64,000 nucleotides of DNA from Gymnopus androsaceus JB14. Taxonomy: Eukaryota; Basidiomycota; Agaricomycetes; Agaricales; Omphalotaceae. The notes below the pieces were generated by a model that saw only the letters and a program-made list of their open reading frames with translations, was not told the origin of the DNA and made no database searches. The translations under genes were made by a program, and so were the position numbers. The stretch spans positions 18,329 through 82,328 of the forward strand of contig ML769385.1 in assembly GCA_009733575.1 (NCBI GenBank). The letters run 5' to 3'. Each line of letters starts with the position of its first letter. The first letter of the stretch is position 1. Positions 10,616 to 21,524 of this stretch are shown piece by piece.

Positions 10616-12259
10616 TCAGACGTTGTGGACAAACACATCCAAACCGTCATCTCCTTTAAACCCCTGAAATTTCGCGGAAGCGGAAAGACTAGTCGCGAAT
10701 GAGTGTTCTTGGTTCCACTGCCGGTAGTGTCTACGGATCCAGAGATGCACCTGCAGCTTTTGCAGACCTCCCGAGCTCTTTCTCAGGCGGAGAAAATTGA
10801 CGAGCAACGGATGAGTTTCAAGCCAGAAGGTCAAGACAAGCTCTTGCAGATTGGGAAGTAGCAGCTCAAGCGAGCACTGCTCATCCCCTCCATCTTGTAC
10901 AACTTCAGCGAAGGCTTCATTAGCACAATCAAATTCGGTACGAAGAAGAGGGGGAGTCAAGCATCGCAATAATGGCTTCAAGCACCATTCTCCCTGCTTA
11001 ATGTCTGGTTTGTAGTCTAAATACGTGAGAGTCGGCAAAAGGTGAAGGAGCTGCAGTATCTCGCGCGAAGTGCGAAAGCAGATTGAATGAAGGGTGAGAT
11101 GAGTCAAGAAGGCTCGACTGCGAGTGAGTAAGGAGACTAGCGATGTGGCCAAGGCAGAGGGTAGTTCCATATGCATCGGGGAGATAAAGCGAAGATGAGT
11201 TAATGCAGGCATGGTGAAACTATCCAGCATTGGCCACATCCCCTTATCCAAGGTCTGGATCTCTAGCATTCTTGCGCAATGGAAAGTGTGGGGTTTCCAC
11301 TCGCAAGCTCTCCCAACTCTTGTGACGTTTAAGATAATATCCCGAACATTCAAGGAGCTCATGAGAATTTGAGAGGCACAGGTAGCGCTTATACCCCGCA
11401 ATGCTACGTATTCGACAGCAGGGCAAGGTTGCGTGAACCGGAAGTCTATAGTATCCAGATTATGGAGAACTAAAGATCGAAGCTTTGGACAAGTGATTGA
11501 GAATGACGGGGAAAATCCTAGGAATCGCATAGTGCTCAAAGGAGAGCTCTCGATGGAGGAAACCTGGAGATCGCGCAACTCGGGGAACGTCCTCTGACTT
11601 GCAAACAACAATGGTAGAACTGTATCGAGGAGGGCGCTCTGAGTCCTTCGGCTTGAACATCGAGGGTTTGTGGAAAACCCTCGCATTGAGTGCTGGTTTT
11701 CACTGGAGTTCAAGCTCAAAGCTGGTCCATCGATGACCACAGAACGCCATCGAGCGCAGTTCTGAATCGAGAAAAAGTCAGATTTGTGACAATTCAAACT
11801 GCTTTGATCGCTGACATGCAACGCAAAGTCGAGAATGTGCGAGCGAGAGCGTTCAAGGAAGAGGTGAATCAGCGACTCCGAGTCGAGATGACCGAGTTGC
11901 GTGTAGTCAAATTCGAAGCAGGACCACAGGGCTGGCACAGAAACGACCAGATTGCGCCATCTGCTACAAATGTGGCTAAGAACGAGGGTTGCTACTGGAA
12001 CAACGCCTCGACGATTGCGAGATAAAGAGTTAAGGCCTACATGACTGGAGCAGGCCAGCTCGAAAATATTAATTAAAATCTCTAGGGGAAGCTTGCGGAT
12101 GGGAGCCCTTACGGAAAAAATCATATCCCTGTATACGCGGAGGAGATGTTTGCGCATCTCCAGCACGGTACTGAGACCGTGGTGTAGCGATTTATCAATC
12201 GCGTCCTGACAACGATCCAAGGCGCTCTGGATATCGTCTGCTAGATTGTTCAGAGCCAA
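10616..12259 (-). CDS. F-box-like protein (single-exon body)
   Basis: An uninterrupted frame of 547 codons. Residues of about 50-110 form an F-box-like domain: RKLPLEILINIFELAC, then LVLSHICSRWRNLVVSVP and LWSCFEFD. The remainder has spaced leucine-rich segments as in other Agaricomycete F-box proteins, which serve as substrate receptors for SCF ubiquitin ligases. The open frame has no ATG at its left end; it stays open upstream to a possible splice acceptor (CGTGCAG near 12,291). Either a short 5' exon exists or translation begins at Met35 (MRKHLLRVYRD). The body is free of breaks and is distinct from the CxxC/F-box family at 19, 34 and 39 kb. Target and partners cannot be inferred. Confidence 0.8.
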   Translation of the reverse strand: MALNNLADDIQSALDRCQDAIDKSLHHGLSTVLEMRKHLLRVYRDMIFSVRAPIRKLPLEILINIFELACSSHVGLNSLSRNRRGVVPVATLVLSHICSRWRNLVVSVPALWSCFEFDYTQLGHLDSESLIHLFLERSRSHILDFALHVSDQSSLNCHKSDFFSIQNCARWRSVVIDGPALSLNSSENQHSMRGFSTNPRCSSRRTQSALLDTVLPLLFASQRTFPELRDLQVSSIESSPLSTMRFLGFSPSFSITCPKLRSLVLHNLDTIDFRFTQPCPAVEYVALRGISATCASQILMSSLNVRDIILNVTRVGRACEWKPHTFHCARMLEIQTLDKGMWPMLDSFTMPALTHLRFISPMHMELPSALATSLVSLLTRSRAFLTHLTLHSICFRTSREILQLLHLLPTLTYLDYKPDIKQGEWCLKPLLRCLTPPLLRTEFDCANEAFAEVVQDGGDEQCSLELLLPNLQELVLTFWLETHPLLVNFLRLRKSSGGLQKLQVHLWIRRHYRQWNQEHSFATSLSASAKFQGFKGDDGLDVFVHNV

Positions 12260-12930
12260 AAGCTCTGAGGCCGAGGGGAAAATGCCTGCACGTATTATGT
12301 TAAAACAGTGCGTTTTATCCGAATCCAGCCCGGACAGAGTAGTAACTTCGTTGCAAAAGCTTAAAGCATGGGTGATAAACGCTAGGGAGAAATTCTTTCA
12401 AAAAGAGAAATGCAGTCGGAAGTGACTATGTTTTACCATGGAAGTGTTCAAATCGGCCCGTTTGAGCGATTAGCTCGGACATAACAAATTTTGTGGGGGT
12501 GCGAGGCTGCAAGGTACTGATACTTGCTGAACTTGTTGTAATATACTCGCTGCTAGATATACTTGCTGCTGGATTATTCTGGTCTATGACGACAAAATGA
12601 TTCGTATCAGCTTTAAGGAGCAAGGCGAACCGTGACGTGCGCAAAGTACTTAGCTTCATATACACACAAGAGAAAACGAGCAATAAAGCCCGGAATTAAG
12701 TCCCTCGATCTTTAGCCAGCCTCGATCTTCAGCCAGAGCTCAGATATTCAGAGTTGATAAACTGTGAGTTGTGAGCTACGCTGAGTTTGAACTCCCTAGT
12801 AAGTCATCGCTGAGTTTGAATTCCCTACTTAGTAATTTATCGGAGAACTGCGCTTCGGACTTTGAAAAGGAACAACCAATCGTTGCTCCTGTATTCTCCA
12901 CCGATGAACGTCGTCAGAACCCGCAAATTG
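12260..12930. other. Intergenic 5' of the F-box gene
   Basis: This stretch probably holds the promoter and any 5' exon of the F-box gene at 10,616-12,259. Near 12,777-12,840 there is a short tandem repeat of GCTGAGTTTGAAYTCCCTA. No confident gene is seen; one plus-strand frame at 12,771-12,968 is short and runs into the MITE. Confidence 0.4.
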
Positions 12931-12932
12931 TA

Positions 12933-13222
12933 CTCACGCCAGAAGTACAAAAAAATCCGCTCGAATGAAAAACAGACTGATTAAGAACTTTTTGTACAAA
13001 AAATCGCTCATTAGTGAAATTTTGAGTGAAAACTAATCATTCAGCTTGACTGAAATGGAATTTCCAACTGGAAGATGATCATTCAGTCAAGAAATCCCAT
13101 TTCGGTTGAACTGAATGATTAATCTTCACTCAAAAATTCACTAATGAGCAATATTTTGACCGAAAAGTTCTCAATCCATCTATCTTTCTCTCGAGCAGAT
13201 TTTTTTGTACTTTCGGCGTGAG
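12933..13222. mobile_element. Palindromic MITE (Tc1/mariner-type ends)
   Basis: A 290-bp element made of two imperfect inverted arms of about 130 bases. The ends read CTCACGCC...GGCGTGAG. Longer arm matches are AAGTACAAAAAAATC at the left against GATTTTTTTGTACTTT at the right, and TCATTAGTGAA against TTCACTAATGA. Immediate flanks are TA (12931-12932) and TA (13223-13224), the expected TA target duplication of Tc1/mariner transposons. There is no coding capacity. It would fold into one long hairpin if transcribed. Confidence 0.85.
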
Positions 13223-13399
13223 TACTGGTAAACGCCATGGGTTTTGAAATGTAGTACTTACACATTGAGTTACAACGTACGCGACTTTAAGCTCTGGTAG
13301 GCTGTCCTTGTTGTCTCTTCGCCAGTCCGGACCATAGTACTTTGCGCATACGCCAAATGAGGTGATGGCTGAAAGTCTTTCGCGTGTAACCAAGGGTGG

Positions 13400-13665
13400 T
13401 AAACCTGGGCGCTGAACCCAAATCCAGGAAAAAGTCGAAAATTCTTGTGATCGAGCTAGCCTGACTGGTTCTTGGGGATCATATCATAGGGGGTCGCGCT
13501 CGAGAGGCAGGATGCTGGCAGGATGTAAATCCTTAAACCTGGGGCCGCGCGCGCTGAACCCAAATCTTTAATCCAGGAAAAAAAGTCGCAAATTCTTGTA
13601 CAAGATGATCGAGCTAGCTTGATAGCCTGCCCTGAAATAGGTTCTTGGGGATCATATCATGGAGC
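13400..13665. repeat. Local direct repeat, two units
   Basis: Two units share GCGCTGAACCCAAATC, ATCCAGGAAAAA, AATTCTTGT, GATCGAGCTAGC and GGTTCTTGGGGATCATATCAT. Unit 1 is about 13,408-13,489 and unit 2 about 13,549-13,661. Unit 2 has small insertions. No coding signal is seen. The CCCAGTACACCAAGTATACCAAGTG stretch following at 13,690 is simple-sequence-like. Confidence 0.7.
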
Positions 13666-14032
13666 TGTCTTAAGAAGGATTATTAAGTACACCCAGTACA
13701 CCAAGTATACCAAGTGCTGAAGGGAAGCCTATTGTTCGGACTTGCGAGTCGGAGTAGTGCGGCTTAGTAAGTACCGGGATTTCCGCAAGCCGCGATTCCG
13801 CTCGCGGAGTCTTCCGAGTCCTGTATACTTACAGCCTCTGAATGGCATGTGGAGCAATAGCTTTTCTCTCTTCTTAAGTATTCAGCTAGATGTCCTTCTG
13901 TTTGTTGACGTTGATGATCAACAATCGTTCTAAAAGTCATCAAAGGAACAGCCAGTGGGAAGGCATATTTCGATATAAACGCAGTCGACATTGGATCGAC
14001 GAGACATCGTCCATACTTCCCTAACTCTGAAT

Positions 14033-15687
14033 ATGACAGTGACTACTCCAAACGCCGAATTGGGTGGTACGCTTATCGATACATTGGTATATGGTACGCG
14101 TAACTGGCCCTGTTGAATTTCTCATACTCACCCCCAAACAACAGGACTTTACCTTTCTATCTTCACTCAGGCTGCCCAGGTCCTGCTTCAGCGAAAGATC
14201 TACGACCGCACCTCCATCTTCTTAATGACCACAACTGGCGCCTTATTCTGCCTTATTACCGCTGTACGATCGACTTCTGCAGCCATCCTGTTTCCCATTA
14301 TGAACTTTTAGCTGTTAGCATTTAGGTCTGGACATCGATCGTGCTTTCCGGGCGTTCACCAGCAATATTGCAACCCCAAACTATCCAAAGGATTATTTTA
14401 ATATTCTATCTGGTCCTGAAGCCCTCGCGAAGAATTCGGCATATGTGACCATTACACTTATCGCAGATTTTTTCTTAGTACTATCTGGTTTTTCCATATC
14501 GATTTACACGCTGATTCCTTTCTGTGATAGATCTTTCGTTGCTGGGCTGCCTTTGGACAGAATTACTTTATAATTCTCATCCCGTCCGCGTTATACGTTG
14601 GAAACCTGGGTCAGTAGCGTTATTATTGCTCTTGCACTCGGATTTGACCATTTTCCAACCAGCCACCGCGTGCTGGGCGCTCGTCACCTTTAAGCAAGCA
14701 GAAAACCCAACAACCGGCGTAGTCATCGTTGCTGAAGTACAGGATTTTTACCGCGTGTCTAATTATTTATTGACCAAAAAACCAGGTCATATCTCGCGTC
14801 AAGTTTATGTACATCACAACTCTTTGTCTCAATGTGTATTGCAGCTGTGCGTATTTTTTCGTACCTCTTAGCCATGACTAACCTTTCTTATACGCAGTGA
14901 GTATTGCAACACGCATTTGGCTCGTGCAGAGACAATCCACTGGGACCAGTGGTCATATTTTTCGAAATACGATAACGATTATAGTCGAGTCAGGTAAGCT
15001 CTTTCTTGGATCCGATGTGCAAATCTGATTGGAATCCCCTATAGCGGCACTGTATTCGGGTATGACCACGTCTATTGATATCTTTGATCCAACACTGAGT
15101 GCTGCGCCCAGTGTTCTTGATTATTCTTATTACTAGCGCCGCTCTCGAAAATCCGCTAATGTACTCTATTCTCAACCCGGTATGTCTATTTGTGCCTCTC
15201 ACGCATCACGATTTTAATGCACCCTTGTTTTAGATGCCAAGTATCATCGTGAGTTTACCAGAGTAGTTAACTATAGAACGTCCTACTGATCCTACCGACT
15301 TTGGAACTTTCTTCACAGGGCTTTGTGGTATGTGATTACCTGCCATTGTGCATCATGATACTAATAGTGAAACCCATTTAGTTCTCATCTATCATAGTCC
15401 GTGTAGGCTCTGGACGATCCTTCTCCACCCAAAAGCCTATTGGTGGTGGTCAAGTAACGCCAGCACGCTCTGTGGTTGAGTCAGTTATGCGGTTCGGGCG
15501 CCCGCAACATGGCGAAGAGAGTAGTACATTTGGTATTGGTATTGGTACTGGTGCTGGACGTGGCGGAACCAACTCGATTTTGCCCACGACGAGTGTCCAT
15601 TTCCCTTCATCCTCAGGTAACCGTACCACTGGAACAGATCGTAGCTCTGCTGTGGGTTCAGATACGCCCAAAGAGGAAAAGGAATAA
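14033..15687 (+). CDS. Seven-helix membrane protein, Agaricomycete family
   Basis: A multi-exon gene. From the ATG at 14033 exon 1 encodes AELGGTLIDTLVYG. After a 50-base intron come GLYLSIFTQAAQVLLQRKIYD, then LDIDRAFRAF and ALAKNSAYVTITLIADFFLV (about 14,340-14,480), RCWAAFGQNYFIILIPSALYV (from 14,530) and ENPTTGVVIVAEVQDFYRVS (about 14,700-14,760). The last exons give ENPLMYSILNP, IVRVGSGRSFSTQKP and a Gly/Ser/Thr-rich tail ending KEEKE at 15687. Several hydrophobic helices and the pattern helix - DRAF - AKNS - TLIADFFL - RCWAAFG are typical of an expanded, functionally uncharacterised membrane family of mushroom fungi. Exact borders of the small exons near 15,040-15,350 are approximate. 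It points toward the GGPP synthase gene (convergent). Confidence 0.72.
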
Positions 15688-15810
15688 TAAAAGGCATACT
15701 ATATGTATTCTGGGCCCTTTTTTAATTTCATTCATCTAGCCTGCTCATATGTATGTAAGTATTTGTGTACTTCTGTAATATTCCTTCTCCTGTATCATGC
15801 CATGATTGAT

Positions 15811-17459
15811 TTATTTGACACGAAGTTTGTCCAACATCTTCTCCAATTTCGGATTCCCGCCCAAAGCCTGCATCTCCTCATCTATCCTTGCTTGCAAAGC
15901 ATGTAGCACCTCTAACGTATACTCGAACGATTTCGTTTGGTTCTCCATATACGATAGAGCGCGTTTCTTTAATGTAGGGGATTTGGGACGCTGCTTGATG
16001 ATGTCTGGGAGCGAATCGAAAGCTCTCGGTATTGATGAGAAATGCAGAGTCGGAATGAACACACCTAAAAGCTCCGTATTCGATTCATCGGCACGTATCG
16101 CGTGCACCAGTGGAAAGGAAAATTTTCCTTCGGTAAGGTCCTCTGCGAAGCCTTTAGTATCACTGTACTGATGGGCGGATGAATAGATGGATTGATAGAT
16201 GATAGTTAGATGGATCATCATAGAAGTCAGACAAGTCAGACAAGGATCTAATAAGTGGACTTACACTGGAATCTCGGAGATTACTATAATCATCGCGAAT
16301 CTGGTACATAACACCGATGAGATCGATGAGCGAGATGTAATTTCTGGTTTTGGGGATTTACAACGATCGTTAGTTTCCGAGAAACAGGGATAAGGAGAAA
16401 AAGCGGAGCACTGGCCAGAAAGACTGTGACTGTGACTGAGGAAGGTACATACGCGTCTGTTCGCTCCGTTGAACAAGCCATCATCAACTTGATTAGGATT
16501 CTAAACAAACTAGCTGTTTCTGAGAGGGATAATAGGATCAAGTCGATTGGTGTACGTCGTGCGGGTTGCCCAGCGACGAATAGACGTACTGTTCTTGATC
16601 ATATCGATATAGTCGTCCTCAGTTGGACATTGGATATGATCTCGCCATAGGATGTCCATACCCTGACCTCGATGGGCGTTCATCAGCTCTTCTGTCAATG
16701 AAAATCTGAATGAAGATTCTGCTCATATCCATCGATAGATTGTTTACCAGTTATGATCTGTACCGGCGCGCCACTATTTTCAGATTTTTTTGGCGTGCCT
16801 TCCATAAGACCTTGCAGGTCCATCGCGTCCTTGTATACCTGGATAACGACGTACGATGCCGCGTTGACTGTCTGTGGGACTCCGTATACGCTGTTGGCGA
16901 CTGTCATCAGTCCACACGATGATGGCCAAGTGCTTAAGATTTCATAGCTTGTGAAGTAGGGGGTAACATACCTGGCTTTCCTCGACGCAGCTTGGAGCCA
17001 TCTTCTATATCATCGAATCTGTATAACATAACAGAGTTCAATTGAACGCGATTCGTAGATTGAATTGTTTGTATACGGAGTCCCGAACTAGATAGATAAA
17101 TAGATAATTTTGCAAGGATACGTACAACAAAGAATCATTCTGTAACGCTTGAGCTATTTTGATGATGAGCTCTAGTTGAACAGATTCGACTTTGAGCCAG
17201 TCATTGAGGGCATTAGCCATATGCCTCAAAGTTTCTTTGCCAGGACCCGAAGTTAGGTAGGTGTATGGCGCAAGGATAGCCTAGTTCAAGTAATGTATGT
17301 TGAGATTCCAAGAATCCGAGGATTGGTAGGTTGGAAGTATGATCAGACCTGAATTGAGTGATTTCCAGGTATTCGCGGATAAACACTCACTGCTTCATTT
17401 TCGGGTGTCCATCGGGAGGTATTTAACGCCCTCTGAAGTATTCTTGAGTGGTTCGCCAT
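15811..17459 (-). CDS. Geranylgeranyl diphosphate synthase
   Basis: An isoprenyl diphosphate synthase making C20 geranylgeranyl diphosphate from farnesyl diphosphate and isopentenyl diphosphate, in the cytosol. About nine exons fit GT/AG rules from the ATG 17457-17459. In order: [50 protein letters not shown], with the first Asp-rich motif DDxxD plus the Arg-Arg pair (about 17,020); [53 protein letters not shown], the second Asp-rich motif (about 16,300); [20 protein letters not shown]; ending [14 protein letters not shown] at 15811. The length of about 310 residues and the motif set match fungal GGPP synthases. No frame breaks were found. It could serve protein prenylation or diterpene synthesis; no terpene cyclase is seen nearby. 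Confidence 0.9.
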
Positions 17460-17892
17460 GGTCAATGTTCAAAGCTCGTCGTAGCTTGATGGATAGTTGA
17501 TTAGCGCCTACCTCGAGCGCTTAGGTGTGTCCCGACTCGGAGCCAAATCAAGGATCCGGATGCCCGATGTACGTACACGATCAGATGACATCCGTGCGGC
17601 GGCGCGATTTGAAAGCTCACTTCAACTTTGACCACGATAAACTTGGACTGAATATTCGCACCCACCCGCGGTTTCCCAGGGACGTTGTTACCGGTCGACA
17701 GCATCTTTCACTATCTAGTCTCCCGCTCTCACCTACTCACTCGCACTTGGAATCGGAAGCTTCGAAGCAACATCTATTACTTACAGGTAGCTTGAGGAGT
17801 TCACAATCTACCTCCCTTGACACTTGAATCTCATCCCCATTATCCATCCGCCATCTACTTTCCTGCTACTTTCTACGGAAAAAGAACCGAAA

Positions 17893-18557
17893 ATGTCTCA
17901 AGTCCCTTCCGATAAAAAGACCGGGCCCGCTGGTGTCGAGGTTGAAGAGCCTTCGTTACGCGGCGACGGCCCTCCCTCATTGGGAAAAGCTGCTCGGGCT
18001 TCCGCCAACGAACAGGATAATGATTCAGGCGAGGAAAGTGACACGTATGACGATTTCGACCAGGAGGTCAGTAGTTCAAGAGCTCAAATTTTGTCGTCTT
18101 CTGTCGTTGGCTCTCGCAAAACCAATTTCTGACCTATGTATGCAGGATGAAGACGAGGAGGAGGACAATGACGAAGACGAGCAAAGCGACAAAAAGACAA
18201 GCTTGACCGCCCTTTTACTCGGAAACGTTCGTCTTTCTTCCCTTTTATGGTATGATCAAACCCAACGTATAACGTTACTTAATCCAACAGTCAAACTCCC
18301 ATGGAGAGAACGGTGCTGATGAAGATGAGGAGGAGGAAGAAGACGACAACGACGGAGACTTCAACGAAGAGCACGAAGGCGATAACGATGAAGATGATGA
18401 GGGGGGCTACTCTCAAGCTCAGGCTGTACCCGAATCCGAATCCACCGCGAGCACAGGTGGCAATGGCAAAAAGCGCTCAATTGACGATCTAAATGAATCC
18501 GAATCTGGATATGGCCAGGCCGAATCGGAAGCACGGGCGAAAAAAAGCAAAGCCTAG
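17893..18557 (+). CDS. Acidic low-complexity protein
   Basis: Three exons: 17893-18066, 18146-18226 and 18291-18557, all GT/AG and in frame, about 173 residues. The start ATG sits in a good context (AAAATGTC). The sequence is dominated by Asp/Glu: DDFDQE, DEDEEEDNDEDEQSDKK and DEDEEEEEDDNDGDFNEEHE. A short hydrophobic patch SLTALLLGN follows, and the tail has basic clusters KKRS and AKKSK that could act as nuclear localisation signals. This composition is like acidic histone chaperones or nuclear factors, but I see no specific domain, so the function stays open. The gene looks intact. Confidence 0.7.
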
Positions 18558-19101
18558 TCCGACTCCTGGACCGTTTTAATTTTGAACTTTTGTTCAATCT
18601 GGAAGAAAGAAAGTTCTCGAAGTGGTTCACTATTCGAAAGGTGTTCGAAAGGGGGCGCTAACACAGGGATTACGGTTGTTAGTATTTGGGGTACGTATGA
18701 AGTGAACAGTGTTGAATGGACGATAAATCATAAAATATCTTTATCCTTACTTACTTTGGTTTTTCTGTTGTAGTGTGTAGTAGTAGTTGCTGATCTGTAC
18801 TAATGTGTGTTCTTGGAAGTATGTATTGCCTGTTTTAATGCTTCTTGGAATTGTACTTAGCGAGTGCTAGCCCAATACACGTATTTTATACCTTCATTAC
18901 CTGATCTTCTCGACACGACGTATAAATGCACTGCACAGCTCCAATTCCGCGGATTCCGAATGAGATTTCGGTTCTCATCTTTGAATTAACATCTATGTCT
19001 ACTCGGTAATGAAATTCTGGCCCCTGCACTGGCGATCTGTTTTGCAGATTGTTTCATCTTCTGAGTAAGACAGGTCTATGTAAAATTTCGACCGGCATGA
19101 A

Positions 19102-20745
19102 TTACACTAAAATAACCTCCACATTCAATCCATTCTCTATGAACTCCTTCAAACTTTCCTGCAGATCGAGCATTCCTTCCCCATCTTCACCTAGATATCG
19201 AATGGAAACCTTTTGCAAACAGACACAGACCTCATTAGCCACAGTGTCCCCGAGCCCTGAAGAGGTCTCCGCAGTGAGCAATGAAGGCTTCCATCTCGAG
19301 CGCACGAGTTTGAGCAACATCACGTTGGGAGATCGAGTCACCAGACGAAGATCTTTCAGGCGCGGAAGTAGGCATCGTCCCTTGAGAGGAACTTCGACAT
19401 CATTATCCACACCCGCCTCAGCCTCATCTCCATGATCTTCCTTGTCATCCGAGCTGCTACTCGGCGCAACCAAGGATTTAAGAACCAAAGAAACATCTAG
19501 TCCAGTGTGTCCAGTAAACATGTGTCCAGTAAACATGTGTAGTTCCGGGTCGTGGCGCGCTTCAACTTCCAGAGTTGTGACCAAAGGTGTACAGAGGAAC
19601 AGGCGAAGCAGTTCATTAGAAGTCAATGGAATGAAGTGAATGCTAAGATGGGTTAACCGGCTAGGGCTTCGTTCGAGCATTGAGCACAACGATGCAATAT
19701 GATAATTTTCGCCCTGGTTCCACCAATTCAATAATACAAGGCGGTCAAGTTCTGGAAAGGTTATAGAGTCAAGAAAACGGGATGTACCATCGCGATTATC
19801 CCCATATTTCATTTTGAACTTTAGCGCATTGCAGCTAATGTTCGGCGGAGGGATGACTTCCACCCGGTCTACAACGTTCTTCACCTCGAAAACCTGAATG
19901 TTCGGACAGTGGAGAATGACTCGAGATATCTCATCGGGATACAGACACTCCAAATTGAGATAGGTGATTGTTGATCGAGGGTACTTCAGGTCGAGAGGTA
20001 CCCCATTCAGTGATAAAGATTGAAGAGCCGGACAATCCACGGGAAACGATGAGAATTCCTCATCAAATGAAGAGCGAAGATTAAGAGACACCAAAACAGG
20101 AAGATACTGTTTGGTGTCAATCAATGGTACGAAAATATTATCGACTATGAATGATTCCCGGGCAGTAATTTGAACATGACGCCAGCGACTGGAGTTTTCG
20201 GTGGCGGTCAAGAAGGACAAAGAGTCTTCGGGTAATCCAAAGGAAGGATCACCAATTTGGAAGTCAAGTGGATGTAAACGTGAGCGTTCAAGGAAGAGCT
20301 TGAGATGAGAAAGAGTGGAGGGACTGTCCAATGCCTTAGACCCGAAAGAGGACCATAATACTGGCATCGAATTAACCACATTATACCATCTACTGCAGAC
20401 GCCGCTGATTACTAGAGTCGGGAGCTGCTTTTCGGATTTGGATATGATACAGTTAATGCCTATATCACCACAACAGATGTATTTGAAGATTTCGCCCAAA
20501 AGTTCTGGGGGAAGCTGGTGGATGGGAGACATTGCTGAGCGAATGCCTGTCATGTACACCTCAAGAAGGTCTTGTTGCGCCTCCAGTTCCCTCTGTAATC
20601 GACGAAGCTCCAACTGACAGCGGTCCATTTCTTTCTGCGCGTCGTGCAATAAATTGGAATAGACTGCACGTTCCGGACCATCAGGATACTCTCCTGATCG
20701 CACACGACGTATAATTTCGTCGTATTTGAGCTCCTGCAAGTCCAA
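19102..20745 (-). CDS. CxxC/F-box protein, copy 1 (N-terminal nonsense codon)
   Basis: A 547-codon frame of the family repeated at 34.5 and 39.3 kb. It encodes a coiled-coil-like N-terminus (ELRRLQRELEAQQDLLEVY), an F-box (MSPIHQLPPELLGEIFKYIC, SGVCSRWYNVVNSMPVLWSS), a leucine-rich body and an acidic insert (SSSSDDKEDHGDEAEAGVDN). In the paralogues a 16-base first exon and the CAKCGDSF motif precede this. Here the first exon is present (ATG at 20901-20903, MAHLN), but the second has TGA at 20800-20802 where the other copies have TGG (Trp). The open frame begins without ATG; the first internal Met is about residue 40. The protein would lack the CxxC part, or the gene is dying. An SCF adaptor role is inferred. 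Confidence 0.75.
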   Translation of the reverse strand: MDLQELKYDEIIRRVRSGEYPDGPERAVYSNLLHDAQKEMDRCQLELRRLQRELEAQQDLLEVYMTGIRSAMSPIHQLPPELLGEIFKYICCGDIGINCIISKSEKQLPTLVISGVCSRWYNVVNSMPVLWSSFGSKALDSPSTLSHLKLFLERSRLHPLDFQIGDPSFGLPEDSLSFLTATENSSRWRHVQITARESFIVDNIFVPLIDTKQYLPVLVSLNLRSSFDEEFSSFPVDCPALQSLSLNGVPLDLKYPRSTITYLNLECLYPDEISRVILHCPNIQVFEVKNVVDRVEVIPPPNISCNALKFKMKYGDNRDGTSRFLDSITFPELDRLVLLNWWNQGENYHIASLCSMLERSPSRLTHLSIHFIPLTSNELLRLFLCTPLVTTLEVEARHDPELHMFTGHMFTGHTGLDVSLVLKSLVAPSSSSDDKEDHGDEAEAGVDNDVEVPLKGRCLLPRLKDLRLVTRSPNVMLLKLVRSRWKPSLLTAETSSGLGDTVANEVCVCLQKVSIRYLGEDGEGMLDLQESLKEFIENGLNVEVILV

Positions 20746-20903
20746 CTGGAACGAATCACCACACTTGGCGCACAGAAGCGTCGAAAGAGGTTTTTTGGGT
20801 CAAACAAACTGGAAAACTGAGCTTCGGTAGAGGTTGTCTGTACAAATGTGAGCAACGACAAAGTGTAAGATTATCGCCCATAAGTACCGTTGAGGTGAGC
20901 CAT

Positions 20904-21524
20904 GGTAATAAGGCAAGACTGGGCGCTAAAATGAGTAAATGAAGCGCGTAGTTTATTTAAGCGCCCTCTTCGACCGAGGCCTCAGTCTGGACTCGAACTC
21001 CTTGACCTCGAACTCTATGAAACAAATCGCAGACACTGGATCCTCATGCCCACTAATCGATTCGCATAATGGCCTCTACTGAGCTCTAGTCCGCTGCAGA
21101 GCGTGAGTTTTGCAGTTTGAGGGCACGCTATCCGTCGAATCTCGGTCGGCTCTCGATTTAGGCTTTCAACGGCGTGCTACTGCCAGCTTTGCAAAAATTT
21201 ATACTCTTTTTTGTGCTTGGAACGCTCGTAACCTCATGTAGCACCAAGATGCAGATGTGATGCCAGCCTGTACGCGGTGAGTAAAATTTACTGCTCGGGT
21301 GAAATTGGTGATAACTGAATTCATCTCTTCAGCTATCCCGCTTTCTCCCGCATCAAATCTAGAGCATATCTCGTCCTCGTCCATTGCAATGGTTTCATCT
21401 CGATGCCCTCGCTGGGAGCTCACCGTTGCATAAAAAGCCAGGTTCGTTATTCGAATCTACTCAATCCTCTCTACGCTTTCTCTACATCTTGTATACTCAG
21501 ATACCTTATAATAGCCACCCTCAA
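20904..21524. other. Intergenic between divergent F-box and MFS genes
   Basis: No convincing coding text. It presumably holds the two divergent promoters. A run of leaderless minus-strand text around 21,200-21,420 is short and matches nothing known to me. Confidence 0.4.

Noticed and set aside
12771..12968. Short plus-strand frame near the MITE
   Set aside because: It runs into the transposon, lacks any motif and overlaps a local repeat; it is likely a chance frame.
14033..18557. Terpenoid biosynthetic cluster around the GGPP synthase
   Set aside because: No cyclase, P450 or other tailoring gene within reach; the neighbours are a membrane protein and an acidic nuclear-type protein.
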